Source: Paenibacillus sp. SY21-1
GTDB taxonomy: Bacteria > Bacillota > Bacilli > Paenibacillales > Paenibacillaceae
Direction: 5' to 3'
Assembly: GCF_005222705.1 (NCBI RefSeq)
Contig: NZ_STGF01000008.1
Coordinates: forward strand, 186,001 to 250,000
Length of the DNA stretch: 64,000 nucleotides
Position 1 is the first letter of the stretch, and every line of letters starts with the position of its first letter. The translations under genes and the position numbers were made by a program. Under the pieces are notes generated by a model that was not told where the DNA came from, searched no databases, and saw only the letters and a list, made by a program, of their open reading frames with translations. Of this stretch, positions 46,965 to 55,329 are shown piece by piece.

Positions 46965-47687
46965 GTGATCAAGCCAGAGGAAAAGCGGCAAAACAATCCA
47001 GAGGAAGAAGAGCAACAGACGGTGCTGTCGGTCAGCTTGGACAAAAAGCAGCGCAGGCTGTACCATCTGTATGGCGAAGCAGAGCAGCCTATTTTGTCGG
47101 TGCATGAAGATATCCTGATCAAGTATAGGCTGATGAAAGGCATGACGCTAAGCGAGCGGCAGGCGGCGGAAATTCGCATGGAGGATGAGCGATACCGCGC
47201 CTACATATTGGCAATCGGCTATTTAGGCTTGCAGCCGCGTACCAAACAGCAAATTCACCGCTACCTGCTGCGCAAGGAGTTTGAAGAAGCGAATATTGAA
47301 TATGCGCTTGAACGTTTAGAAAACGAGCATATTGTGGATGATGAACAGTATGCGCGGCAATTTGCTTCCGGGCGCATGAAGAATAGCCTGAAGGGACGGC
47401 TCTGGATTAAACAGGAGCTTAGACAGCGGGGCGTCTCGTCGCAAGCCGCCGCAGATGCCGTTGGGAGCTTGGATGACGAAGCGGAATTGCAGGCCGCAAT
47501 AACGGCTGCGGGCAAAAAATGGCGTTCGCTAAAGGGAGAAACGGCAGAGAAACGCCACAAATTGTTCGCATTTTTATTGCGAAGAGGCTTCCCCGGACAA
47601 ACCGTCAGACAGGCGATCCAGACGGTTGTCGACAGCGAGGAAGAAACGTCATTCGAAGAGGATGATGGGCTTTTGCTTGACAATTGA
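46965..47687 (+). CDS. recX: Regulatory protein RecX
   Basis: Modulates RecA filaments. Three-helix RecX repeats are visible: YLLRKEFEEANIEYALERLE then HIVDDEQYARQF, and KNSLKGRLWIKQELRQRGVS with a third repeat LLRRGFPGQTVRQAI. I chose GTG at 46965 behind GGAGGT. GTG at 46953 would sit inside the site. It follows recA directly, a common arrangement, whereas B. subtilis carries its recX elsewhere and has pbpX here. Confidence 0.9.
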   Translation: MIKPEEKRQNNPEEEEQQTVLSVSLDKKQRRLYHLYGEAEQPILSVHEDILIKYRLMKGMTLSERQAAEIRMEDERYRAYILAIGYLGLQPRTKQQIHRYLLRKEFEEANIEYALERLENEHIVDDEQYARQFASGRMKNSLKGRLWIKQELRQRGVSSQAAADAVGSLDDEAELQAAITAAGKKWRSLKGETAEKRHKLFAFLLRRGFPGQTVRQAIQTVVDSEEETSFEEDDGLLLDN

Positions 47688-47706
47688 TTTTGTGAAAAGA
47701 TAAAAT
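47677..47706 (+). promoter_or_regulatory. Sigma-A promoter of rny
   Basis: TTGACA and TAAAAT are spaced by 18 bases. The -35 box lies inside the last codons of recX. Confidence 0.7.
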
Positions 47707-47726
47707 GAGGATGTATTCCTCCAACT

Positions 47727-47757
47727 TGAATCAATTTTCCTTCCAAAAATTGATTCA
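47727..47757. repeat. Perfect 12-bp inverted repeat upstream of rny
   Basis: TGAATCAATTTT (47727-47738) and AAAATTGATTCA (47746-47757) are perfect inverted copies separated by seven bases. They lie in the rny leader, downstream of the promoter and 110 bases before the start codon. No T-tract follows in either orientation that would make a classic terminator. Confidence 0.75.
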
Positions 47758-47867
47758 GAACCATTATTTATGTTGAATTCTGTAACTGTTGAAACGGTGA
47801 AGAAGCCGGTTGAAAACCTAATATCATCCCAAGCAGTGCCTTGGTATGCAGCAAGGAGGTGAACAAG

Positions 47868-49409
47868 ATGTCCGAGACTATCTGGATCTTGATCTGTCTC
47901 TTTGTTGGCGCAATTTTCTTTGGGATTGGTTATTTTATTAGAAAGTCGATTGCTGAAGCCAAAATTTCGAGCGCTGAGCAAGCTGCTGTCCAAATTGTTG
48001 AGAATGCAAAAAAGGAAGCAGAAGCCCAGAAGAAAGAAACGGTGCTTGAAGCAAAAGATGAAGTCCACAAACTTCGTTCCGAAGCCGAGAGAGACATTCG
48101 TGAGCGACGCAATGAAGCTCAACGTCAGGAAAGACGTTTGCTCCAAAAAGAGGAGTCGTTGGATAAAAAATTAGAAGCGCTAGAACGCAAAGAAGAGTCT
48201 GTAGCCAACAAAGAAAAACGGATCGATCAAACTCAAGAACAGATTGACTCCATTTATAAGCAGCAGCTTAGTGAATTGGAGCGGATATCTGGCTTGACGA
48301 CAGAAGATGCGAAATCGATTATTTTATCCAATGTTGAGCAAGAAGTACGTCATGAGACAGCCCAGATGATTAAAGAGATCGAGCAGCAAGCGAAGGAAGA
48401 AGCCGACAAGAAAGCGCGAGACATTATTTCGCTCGCGATTCAGCGCTGTGCGGCGGATCATGTGGCAGAAACGACGGTTTCGGTCGTTACGCTGCCTAAT
48501 GAAGAGATGAAAGGCCGTATTATTGGACGCGAAGGCCGGAATATCCGCGCATTGGAAACATTGACCGGTATCGATTTAATTATCGACGATACACCGGAAG
48601 CGGTCATTTTGTCCGGATTCGATCCTATTAGACGCGAAATTGCCCGTACTTCTCTTGAGAAGCTTGTGGCTGACGGTCGTATCCATCCTGCACGCATTGA
48701 AGAAATGGTTGAGAAATCCCGTAAGGAAGTGGATGAGCGCATTCGCGAATATGGCGAACAGGCCACATTTGAAGTGGGCGTTCACGGTTTGCATCCGGAT
48801 CTGATTAAAATTTTGGGCCGTTTGAAATACCGGACAAGCTACGGTCAGAACGTGCTGAAGCACTCCATGGAGGTTGCTTACTTAACGGGCTTGATGGCTG
48901 CCGAGCTAGGAGAGGATGTTACGCTGGCGAAGCGGGCGGGATTGCTTCATGATATCGGCAAAGCGCTCGATCATGAGGTGGAGGGCTCGCACGTCGAGAT
49001 TGGCGTGGAGCTAGCCAAGAAGTACAAAGAGCATCCTGTTGTGATCAACAGCATTGCATCGCATCATGGCGATACCGAAGCGACCTCCGTTATCGCGATG
49101 CTGGTTGGAGCGGCTGACGCTTTGTCGGCAGCGCGTCCTGGAGCACGTCGCGAAACGCTGGAAACGTATATTAAACGTCTGGAGAAGCTTGAGGCGATTT
49201 CCGAATCGTTCGAGGGCGTCGAGAAGTCATATGCGATCCAAGCCGGCCGCGAAGTGAGGGTTATGGTGCAGCCTGACAAAATCGACGACACGGAAGCATT
49301 CCGACTTGCGCGGGATATTACGAAAAAAATCGAAGGCGAGCTAGACTACCCGGGACACATAAAAGTAACGGTCATTCGGGAGACGAGAGCGGTCGAATAC
49401 GCTAAATAG
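47868..49409 (+). CDS. rny: Ribonuclease Y
   Basis: Membrane-anchored endoribonuclease that initiates mRNA decay. An N-terminal transmembrane helix (residues 3-25) is followed by a long Glu/Lys-rich coiled coil (about 30-170), a KH domain ([19 protein letters not shown]) and an HD domain ([15 protein letters not shown]). Its 513 residues are normal. ATG at 47868 behind AAGGAGGT. It acts with RicA, whose gene lies near the end of this conserved block. Confidence 0.98.
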   Translation: MSETIWILICLFVGAIFFGIGYFIRKSIAEAKISSAEQAAVQIVENAKKEAEAQKKETVLEAKDEVHKLRSEAERDIRERRNEAQRQERRLLQKEESLDKKLEALERKEESVANKEKRIDQTQEQIDSIYKQQLSELERISGLTTEDAKSIILSNVEQEVRHETAQMIKEIEQQAKEEADKKARDIISLAIQRCAADHVAETTVSVVTLPNEEMKGRIIGREGRNIRALETLTGIDLIIDDTPEAVILSGFDPIRREIARTSLEKLVADGRIHPARIEEMVEKSRKEVDERIREYGEQATFEVGVHGLHPDLIKILGRLKYRTSYGQNVLKHSMEVAYLTGLMAAELGEDVTLAKRAGLLHDIGKALDHEVEGSHVEIGVELAKKYKEHPVVINSIASHHGDTEATSVIAMLVGAADALSAARPGARRETLETYIKRLEKLEAISESFEGVEKSYAIQAGREVRVMVQPDKIDDTEAFRLARDITKKIEGELDYPGHIKVTVIRETRAVEYAK

Positions 49410-49435
49410 CTTGCCAATCGCATAGGCTTGTTAAG

Positions 49436-49464
49436 AAAAGTGGCTGCTTGTCAGCCACTTTTCT
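49436..49464 (+). terminator. Terminator of rny
   Basis: An 11-bp perfect stem, AAAAGTGGCTG with CAGCCACTTTT, five-base loop. Bidirectional. Confidence 0.9.
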
Positions 49465-49500
49465 GTTTGAAATGAAACATAGAGGGAAGTGCACAAGTTG

Positions 49501-50295
49501 ATGAAGGTTTTGTTTATTGGAGACATTGTCGGCAATGTTGGGCGCAGCGCGCTTAAGCGGGTATTGCCGGCGCTAAAAAGCAAATACAATCCGCATATCA
49601 TTATCGCCAATGGCGAGAATGCGGCTGCCGGAAGGGGCATTACGGCCACCATTGCCCGCGAGTTTTTTGAATGGGGCATTCACGGTATTACGATGGGCAA
49701 TCATACATGGGATAACAAAGATATTTTTGAATGGATCGATGATGAGCCGCGTATCGTAAGGCCGGCCAATTACGCTCCGGAAGCACCGGGTCAAGGCATG
49801 GCGATCATTAAGGCGGGCGGCAAGAAGCTTGCCATCATTAACCTGCAGGGGAGAACGTTTTTACCGCCAATCGATTGTCCGTTCCGTACGGCGGACGACT
49901 TGATTGAAGAGGCGCGTAAGGAGACCGGCAACATTTTGGTCGATTTTCACGCCGAGGCAACTTCCGAGAAAATCGCCATGGGCTGGTATTTGGATGGGCG
50001 AGCATCGATTGTGCTTGGAACGCATACCCACGTTCAAACCAATGACGATACGATTTTGCCTGGGGGTACGGCTTACATTACCGATGTGGGCATGGTAGGG
50101 CCGAAGGAAGGCGTGCTCGGCATGGAGCGTCAGGCGGTGCTTCATAAATTTTTGACGCAGCTGCCGGTTCGTTTCGTCGTAGATGACGGGAAATGGCATT
50201 TGCACGCCATTGCTGTGCAGATTGACGATGCCACCGGAAAAGCGGAAAAAATAGAAAAGATCCGTCTGACTGAGGACGAATGGCTGCTTATGTAA
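49501..50295 (+). CDS. ymdB: 2',3'-cyclic nucleotide phosphodiesterase YmdB
   Basis: Calcineurin-like metallophosphoesterase that affects biofilm and motility decisions in B. subtilis. Metal-binding motifs are visible at the N-terminus (FIGDIVG), NGENAAAGRG, MGNHTWD, VDFHAEATSEK and GTHTHVQTND. Its 264 residues match. ATG at 49501 is chosen because it gives the family N-terminus MKVLFIGD. TTG at 49498 is equally close to the GAGGGAAG site. Confidence 0.95.
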   Translation: MKVLFIGDIVGNVGRSALKRVLPALKSKYNPHIIIANGENAAAGRGITATIAREFFEWGIHGITMGNHTWDNKDIFEWIDDEPRIVRPANYAPEAPGQGMAIIKAGGKKLAIINLQGRTFLPPIDCPFRTADDLIEEARKETGNILVDFHAEATSEKIAMGWYLDGRASIVLGTHTHVQTNDDTILPGGTAYITDVGMVGPKEGVLGMERQAVLHKFLTQLPVRFVVDDGKWHLHAIAVQIDDATGKAEKIEKIRLTEDEWLLM

Positions 50296-50357
50296 CTGCG
50301 CTGCCTTTGTGAAAGTTCCGACAATTCAGAATAGTTTGCTCATTCGGTCCGTGAAAA

Positions 50358-50384
50358 GCAGGAATTATTTAACCTCTCTCGAAT
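50358..50384 (+). promoter_or_regulatory. Sigma-H promoter of spoVS
   Basis: GCAGGAATT (50358-50366) fits the -35 pattern RnAGGAwWW. After 11 bases CTCGAAT fits RnnGAAT except for its first base. B. subtilis spoVS is a known sigma-H gene, so both position and sequence agree. Confidence 0.75.
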
Positions 50385-50434
50385 ACTATTTAAAAGTGGA
50401 AGCTATCCAATAGTCCAAGGGGAGGTACTTTTTC

Positions 50435-50695
50435 ATGGATGTATTAAAAGTTTCAGCAAAGTCCAATCCAAATTCCGTAGCAGGAGCGCTTGCCGGCGTA
50501 CTTCGCGAACGCGGTGGCGCAGAGCTTCAGGCTATTGGAGCCGGCGCTTTGAATCAGGCGATCAAGGCGGTAGCGATCGCCAGAGGATTTGTAGCTCCGA
50601 GCGGAGTGGATCTGATCTGCATTCCCGCTTTTACCGACATCGTCATTGACGGGGAAGATCGAACCGCAATCAAGCTGATTGTGGAGCCTAGATAA
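50435..50695 (+). CDS. spoVS: Stage V sporulation protein S
   Basis: An 86-residue Alba-fold protein needed for sporulation beyond stage V. VSAKSNPNSVAGALAGVLRE and the rest are almost invariant across spore formers. The start is ATG behind GGGGAGG. Monocistronic with its own sigma-H promoter and terminator. Confidence 0.98.
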   Translation: MDVLKVSAKSNPNSVAGALAGVLRERGGAELQAIGAGALNQAIKAVAIARGFVAPSGVDLICIPAFTDIVIDGEDRTAIKLIVEPR

Positions 50696-50745
50696 TCGAT
50701 CGCTTGAACAGACCGATTAGGGCGGGAACCATAGAAAATGAACTG

Positions 50746-50773
50746 CCTGTTTACGACGTAGACAGGTTTTTTG
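50746..50773 (+). terminator. Terminator of spoVS
   Basis: CCTGTTTAC pairs with GTAGACAGG (one wobble, three-base loop), followed by six T. Confidence 0.85.
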
Positions 50774-50804
50774 CTGCGAACAAACAAGAGGAGGCGTGCA
50801 GACT

Positions 50805-51749
50805 ATGCGAATCGTCGATTTCCATTGCGATGTGTTATGCAAGCTATTGCTTGACGAGCAGCTGACGTTCGAGCAAAGCAAGCCAGGCGCACTTGATGTT
50901 ACTTACGAGCGGCTAAGAGATTCCAATACGCAGCTGCAGACGTTTGCGATCTATATTCCACAGCTGCTGAATGGGCGGCTTGAGCCCATCTTGGAGAGCA
51001 TTGACCTTTTCAAGCAGCGGATACAGAGCTGTGAGCATATGGAGCTGATCAGAACGGCAGAGGACTTGGAGCGATGCGTCAACGAAGGCAAAACCGGCGC
51101 CTTATTGTCGCTGGAAGGGGTTGACGGACTGCAAGGACGTCTGTCGCTGCTGCGCATCGTGCATGAGCTTGGCGTTCGCGCGGCCGGCTTAACATGGAAC
51201 CATGCCAATTGGGCGGCTGACGGAGCGCTGGAGCCCCGTGGGAGCGGATTGACAGGTAAGGGGCGGGCATTTGTAGAGGAATGCAACAAGCTGGATATTA
51301 TCGTGGATGTATCGCATCTATCGGAGCGGGCCTTTTGGGATACGACTGAGGTTAGCGCAAGACCTGTCATCGCCTCCCATTCCAATTGCCGAAGCCTGTG
51401 CGACCATACTCGCAATTTAACGGATGAGCAAATCCATGCGCTGATTGATTCGGGCGGGATGATTGGAGTTACCTATGTGCCGTGGTTTGTCGCGAACACC
51501 GAAACGGTGACCATATCCCAGCTGATCTCTCATATCGAGCATATCTGCGCGCTCGGCGGGTCGAGCCAGCTTATGCTCGGGTCGGACTTTGACGGAATCG
51601 ACCGTTACATAGCCGATTTGCAGCAGCCGCTCGATGTCTCGAAGCTGCATGATGAGCTGCTAAAGCATTACTCTCCCGCTGTAGTTGAAGGCATTATGTC
51701 GAAAAATGCGCTTGATTTTTTGCGCCGCCAATTGCCCCGTGTCAAATAA
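50805..51749 (+). CDS. Membrane dipeptidase (M19, renal dipeptidase family)
   Basis: Zinc dipeptidase-type hydrolase of 314 residues. DFHCDVLCKLL supplies the first His-x-Asp metal ligands. LSLEGVDGL supplies the bridging Glu, and VDVSHLSERAFWD and VIASHSNCRSLCDHTRNLTD the later His ligands. LGSDFDGID is near the C-terminus. No signal peptide is visible, so it is probably cytoplasmic. It may act on D,L-dipeptides, but the substrate is unknown. ATG at 50805 behind AGAGGAGG. Confidence 0.92.
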   Translation: MRIVDFHCDVLCKLLLDEQLTFEQSKPGALDVTYERLRDSNTQLQTFAIYIPQLLNGRLEPILESIDLFKQRIQSCEHMELIRTAEDLERCVNEGKTGALLSLEGVDGLQGRLSLLRIVHELGVRAAGLTWNHANWAADGALEPRGSGLTGKGRAFVEECNKLDIIVDVSHLSERAFWDTTEVSARPVIASHSNCRSLCDHTRNLTDEQIHALIDSGGMIGVTYVPWFVANTETVTISQLISHIEHICALGGSSQLMLGSDFDGIDRYIADLQQPLDVSKLHDELLKHYSPAVVEGIMSKNALDFLRRQLPRVK

Positions 51750-51843
51750 ATCCCGCTGGCAACGGCATGATCACGATTGCCATTTTCTATTCGGTTTCCA
51801 AGAGGCCACAACTTGCTTTTTGTGAGAATGAGTCTTAAAATTG

Positions 51844-51873
51844 TTGTGACTATTCTTAATTCTATTATATAAT
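51844..51873 (+). promoter_or_regulatory. Sigma-A promoter of korAB with overlapping inverted repeat
   Basis: TTGTGA and TATAAT are spaced by 18 bases. An imperfect inverted repeat (AGAATGAGTC at 51825-51834, GACTATTCT at 51848-51856) overlaps the -35 box and could be an operator. Confidence 0.7.
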
Positions 51874-51926
51874 ACTATGATGGAGTCATATAATTGAACG
51901 TTGCACAAAAAGAGGAGATGGGCATT

Positions 51927-53660
51927 TTGATCAGTCAGTTGTCTTGGAAGATTGGGGGCCAGCAGGGGGAAGGCGTAGAAAGTACAGACCGCATTTTCTC
52001 TACGGCGCTTAATCGCTTAGGCTATTATTTATATGGATACAGACATTTTTCATCCCGAATCAAAGGCGGCCATACGAATAACAAAATCCGGATCAGCACG
52101 CAGCCAATTCGCGCGATTTCCGATGATTTGGATATTCTGGTGGCATTCGATCAGGAAAGCATCGATTTGAATGCTGGCGAGCTTCGGGCAGGCGGCGTGA
52201 TCGTGGCTGATGCAAAGTTTACTCCTGTCGTTCCCGAGGGCATTGCGGCCAGACTGTTCGCCGTGCCGATTACGGCTATGGCTGAGGAGCTTGGCACTTC
52301 TCTAATGAAGAATATGGTGGCCTCCGGCGCCTCTTGGGCTTTGCTCGGGCTGCCGCTTGAAGTGTTCAACAAGGCGGTTGAAGAGGAATTCGGACGTAAA
52401 GGAGCCGCCATCGTTGAGAAAAATATTGAAGCGGTCAAGCGCGGAGCGGAGTTCGTACTTGAGCAGGCAGGCGGACCGCTCGACGAGTTTAAGCTGAGCG
52501 CAGCAGACGGAAAGCAAAAGCTGTTTATGATCGGCAACGAAGCGATCGGCCTCGGCTCGATCGCCGCAGGCTGCCGCCTTATGTCCGCGTATCCGATTAC
52601 GCCCGCTTCTGAGATTATGGAATATTTAATTAAGAAGCTGCCTAAGTTTGGCGGAACGGTTGTGCAAACGGAGGACGAAATCGCGGCGGTTACGATGGCA
52701 ATCGGCGCAAATTTTGCAGGCGTCCGTACGATGACCGCTTCGGCCGGTCCTGGTCTGTCGCTGATGATGGAGGCAATCGGACTTGCAGGGATGACGGAAA
52801 CCCCGCTTGTCATTGTGGATACGCAGCGTGGCGGCCCGTCTACCGGACTGCCGACGAAGCAGGAGCAATCCGATTTGAACGCGATGATCTATGGCACGCA
52901 CGGCGAGATTCCAAAGTTTGTTATTGCGCCAGCTTCCATTGAGGATTGCTTCTATGATACGCTCGAGTCGTTTAATTTGGCGGAGCAGTATCAGGTGCCG
53001 GTCATACTGATGACCGATCTCCAGCTGTCGCTGGGCAAACAATCCTGCGAGCCGCTGCAATACGATCAAATTGAAATCAAACGCGGCAAGCTCGTCACCG
53101 ATGTTCCGCCGCTAGAAGGCGCAAACCTGTTTAAACGCTATGAGCTGACGGAGGACGGCGTTTCACCGCGTGTGCTGCCAGGCGAAAAGGGCGGCCTGCA
53201 TCACGTCACAGGAGTTGAGCATGATGAAGTAGGCCGGCCATCCGAAAACTCGGTCAACCGCCTGCGGATGATGAATAAGCGTCTTGGCAAGCTGAACGGC
53301 GTATACATTCGCGATGCGATTCGCGTCGATGCGCCGCATGATAAGCCAGAGCTGCTGATTATCGGCATGGGCTCTACCGGAGGCACGATAGACGAAGCGA
53401 GAAGAATGCTCGCGGAGGAGGGAACGGCAACGAATCACATTACGATTCGTCAGATTCATCCGTTCCCGACGGAGCTGCTGACGCCTTATTTGGAGGCGGC
53501 AAAGCAAGTGCTGGTGATCGAGAATAATGCGACGGCCCAGCTCGCATCCCAAATAAAAATGAACGCAGGTTTTGCCGAGAAAATGAAAAGCCTGCTGAAA
53601 TATGACGGCAATCCCTTCTTGCCTTCAGATGTGTATAAAGCATGCAAGGAGCTGGTTTAA
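51927..53660 (+). CDS. korA: 2-oxoacid:ferredoxin oxidoreductase alpha subunit
   Basis: Fused gamma-alpha subunit of a 2-oxoglutarate/2-oxoacid:ferredoxin oxidoreductase, which decarboxylates a 2-oxoacid to acyl-CoA with ferredoxin as acceptor. The N-terminal gamma domain has WKIGGQQGEGVEST and GHTNNKIRI. The alpha domain has GNEAIGLGSIAAGCR, YPITPASEIMEYL and TASAGPGLSLMMEA. TTG at 51927 behind GAGGAGATGGG gives 577 residues. The frame opens earlier at 51894. korB begins one base after the stop. Confidence 0.93.
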   Translation: MISQLSWKIGGQQGEGVESTDRIFSTALNRLGYYLYGYRHFSSRIKGGHTNNKIRISTQPIRAISDDLDILVAFDQESIDLNAGELRAGGVIVADAKFTPVVPEGIAARLFAVPITAMAEELGTSLMKNMVASGASWALLGLPLEVFNKAVEEEFGRKGAAIVEKNIEAVKRGAEFVLEQAGGPLDEFKLSAADGKQKLFMIGNEAIGLGSIAAGCRLMSAYPITPASEIMEYLIKKLPKFGGTVVQTEDEIAAVTMAIGANFAGVRTMTASAGPGLSLMMEAIGLAGMTETPLVIVDTQRGGPSTGLPTKQEQSDLNAMIYGTHGEIPKFVIAPASIEDCFYDTLESFNLAEQYQVPVILMTDLQLSLGKQSCEPLQYDQIEIKRGKLVTDVPPLEGANLFKRYELTEDGVSPRVLPGEKGGLHHVTGVEHDEVGRPSENSVNRLRMMNKRLGKLNGVYIRDAIRVDAPHDKPELLIIGMGSTGGTIDEARRMLAEEGTATNHITIRQIHPFPTELLTPYLEAAKQVLVIENNATAQLASQIKMNAGFAEKMKSLLKYDGNPFLPSDVYKACKELV

Positions 53661-54527
53661 ATGGCAACATTCAAAGAATTTAGAAATAATGTCAAGCCGA
53701 ATTGGTGTCCGGGCTGCGGCGATTTTTCAATCCAGGCGGCCATTCAGCGCGCCTCTGCCAATGTGGGACTGGAGCCTGAACAGCTTGCCGTCGTATCGGG
53801 CATCGGCTGCTCCGGCCGCATCTCCGGCTATATTAACGCTTACGGCTTCCATGGCATCCATGGCCGCGCATTGCCGATTGCACAAGGCGTCAAGCTGGCC
53901 AACCGCGAGCTGACTGTTATCGCTTCCGGCGGCGACGGCGACGGCTTTGCGATCGGTATGGGCCATACCGTGCATGCGATTCGCCGCAATGTGAACATTA
54001 CGTATATCGTTATGGACAACCAGATTTACGGTTTGACGAAGGGGCAGACTTCCCCTCGTTCAGCGGAGGGCTTCAAAACCAAGTCGACACCGGACGGCTC
54101 AATTGAGACTACGCTGTCTCCGCTCGAGATTGCGCTGTCGGCTGGCGCAACTTTTGTTGCCCAGTCATTCTCCAGCGACTTGAAGCAGCTGACAAGCCTG
54201 ATTGAGCAAGGCATTCGTCACGAAGGCTTCTCGTTGATCAACGTGTTCAGCCCGTGCGTGACATTTAATAAAATTAATACCTATGACTGGTTTAAACAAA
54301 ATATTGTGAATTTGGAGCAATTTCCGGACTACGATCCAACGAATCGCGTAGTGGCCATGAATAAAATTATGGAAACAAACGGGATGCTTACAGGCCTTAT
54401 TTATCAGAATACGACGAGAAAAAGCTACGAAGATATGATTCAGGGCTTCCAGCAGGAATCATTGTCGAAGCAAGATTTAACGTTAACTTGTGAACAATTC
54501 GACAATCTTGTCTCGGAGTTCAAATAA
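53661..54527 (+). CDS. korB: 2-oxoacid:ferredoxin oxidoreductase beta subunit
   Basis: Thiamine diphosphate-binding partner of korA. The iron-sulphur/TPP N-terminus NWCPGCGDFSIQ, GIGCSGRISGY, and the TPP-magnesium motif GDGDGFAIGMGHTVHAIRRN with DNQIYGLTKGQTSPRS are intact. Its 288 residues are normal. The preferred 2-oxoacid cannot be read from sequence. In aerobes of this group the pair is usually called 2-oxoglutarate oxidoreductase. Confidence 0.94.
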   Translation: MATFKEFRNNVKPNWCPGCGDFSIQAAIQRASANVGLEPEQLAVVSGIGCSGRISGYINAYGFHGIHGRALPIAQGVKLANRELTVIASGGDGDGFAIGMGHTVHAIRRNVNITYIVMDNQIYGLTKGQTSPRSAEGFKTKSTPDGSIETTLSPLEIALSAGATFVAQSFSSDLKQLTSLIEQGIRHEGFSLINVFSPCVTFNKINTYDWFKQNIVNLEQFPDYDPTNRVVAMNKIMETNGMLTGLIYQNTTRKSYEDMIQGFQQESLSKQDLTLTCEQFDNLVSEFK

Positions 54528-54538
54528 AGTGGTACACT

Positions 54539-54578
54539 AGAAGCATGCAGTCCAAGGACTGCATGCTTCTATTTATTT
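54539..54578 (+). terminator. Terminator of korAB
   Basis: A perfect 15-bp inverted repeat (54539-54553 with 54556-54570) around AA, followed by ATTTATTT. It lies between korB and the pduL-type gene, and would lie within any extended reading frame for the latter. Confidence 0.88.
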
Positions 54579-54601
54579 ATCGACAGTCAGGAGTGGAGCA
54601 A

Positions 54602-55177
54602 ATGGTACATAAAGAAGTCCCTATCGGCGTTTCCGCCAGACATATTCATTTATCGGAGGAGCATGTCGAGGTATTGTTCGGCAAAGGATATAGCTTGACT
54701 GAAATGAAGCCACTGTCACAGCCGGGGCAATACGCGGCAGGTGAAACGGTTGCCGTCATCGGACCTAAGGGTTCTTTTGCAAAAGTTAGAATTCTGGGAC
54801 CGACACGCAAGCAAACGCAGCTTGAGGTGTCGCGCACTGACGCGTTTGCGCTAGGCATTAACCCGCCTGTACGCGAGTCGGGCGATACGGCGGGCTCTGC
54901 CGGAATCAAGCTGCAAGGCCCGGCAGGCGAGGTTGAAATCGAGGAAGGGGTTATCGTGGCGGCGCGCCATATTCATTTCCATACCTCCGACGCAGAGAAG
55001 TTTGGAGTAGCGGACAAGCAACTGCTGAAGGTTCGTTTTGCTGGCGAACGAGGAGTCGTATTCGAAAATGTAGTAGCCCGGGTTTCCGAGCAGTTTGCGC
55101 TTGATATGCATATCGATACCGACGAAGCGAACGCTGCCGGCGTTAAAAACGGCGATAAAGCAGAAATTATCGATTGA
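54602..55177 (+). CDS. pduL: PduL-type phosphate propanoyltransferase
   Basis: Phosphotransacylase that exchanges acyl-CoA and acyl-phosphate. Its two-barrel fold is seen as a repeated motif, GVSARHIHLS near residue 9 and VAARHIHFH near residue 118, where the His residues bind zinc. Its 191 residues match stand-alone PduL. No N-terminal encapsulation peptide and no microcompartment genes are seen, so it acts in the cytoplasm. ATG at 54602 is chosen. The earlier ATG at 54545 lies in the terminator hairpin. The neighbouring Kor could supply its acyl-CoA. Confidence 0.93.
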   Translation: MVHKEVPIGVSARHIHLSEEHVEVLFGKGYSLTEMKPLSQPGQYAAGETVAVIGPKGSFAKVRILGPTRKQTQLEVSRTDAFALGINPPVRESGDTAGSAGIKLQGPAGEVEIEEGVIVAARHIHFHTSDAEKFGVADKQLLKVRFAGERGVVFENVVARVSEQFALDMHIDTDEANAAGVKNGDKAEIID

Positions 55178-55256
55178 AGATAAACGGTTTGATTGCCCTA
55201 ATGGGCAAATTGGCAGCCTTCGGCTAGGCTAAATGATCAATAGCGTCAACGCAACA

Positions 55257-55307
55257 AAAGAAGCTGCAGCTTCGTCCAGAGGGCGAAATTCTGCAGCTTC
55301 TTTTTAT
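55257..55307. terminator. Bidirectional terminator between pduL and the MFS gene
   Basis: AAAGAAGCTGCAG (55257-55269) pairs with CTGCAGCTTCTTT (55291-55303), and an inner TTCG/CGAA stem adds stability. T-runs are present on both strands, fitting two convergent genes. Confidence 0.9.
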
Positions 55308-55329
55308 TCATTTAGTTGGCAGTATCGTC

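Noticed and set aside
54545..54601. Upstream ATG for the pduL-type gene
   Set aside because: It lies within the korAB terminator hairpin. ATG at 54602 has its own site and gives the family N-terminus.
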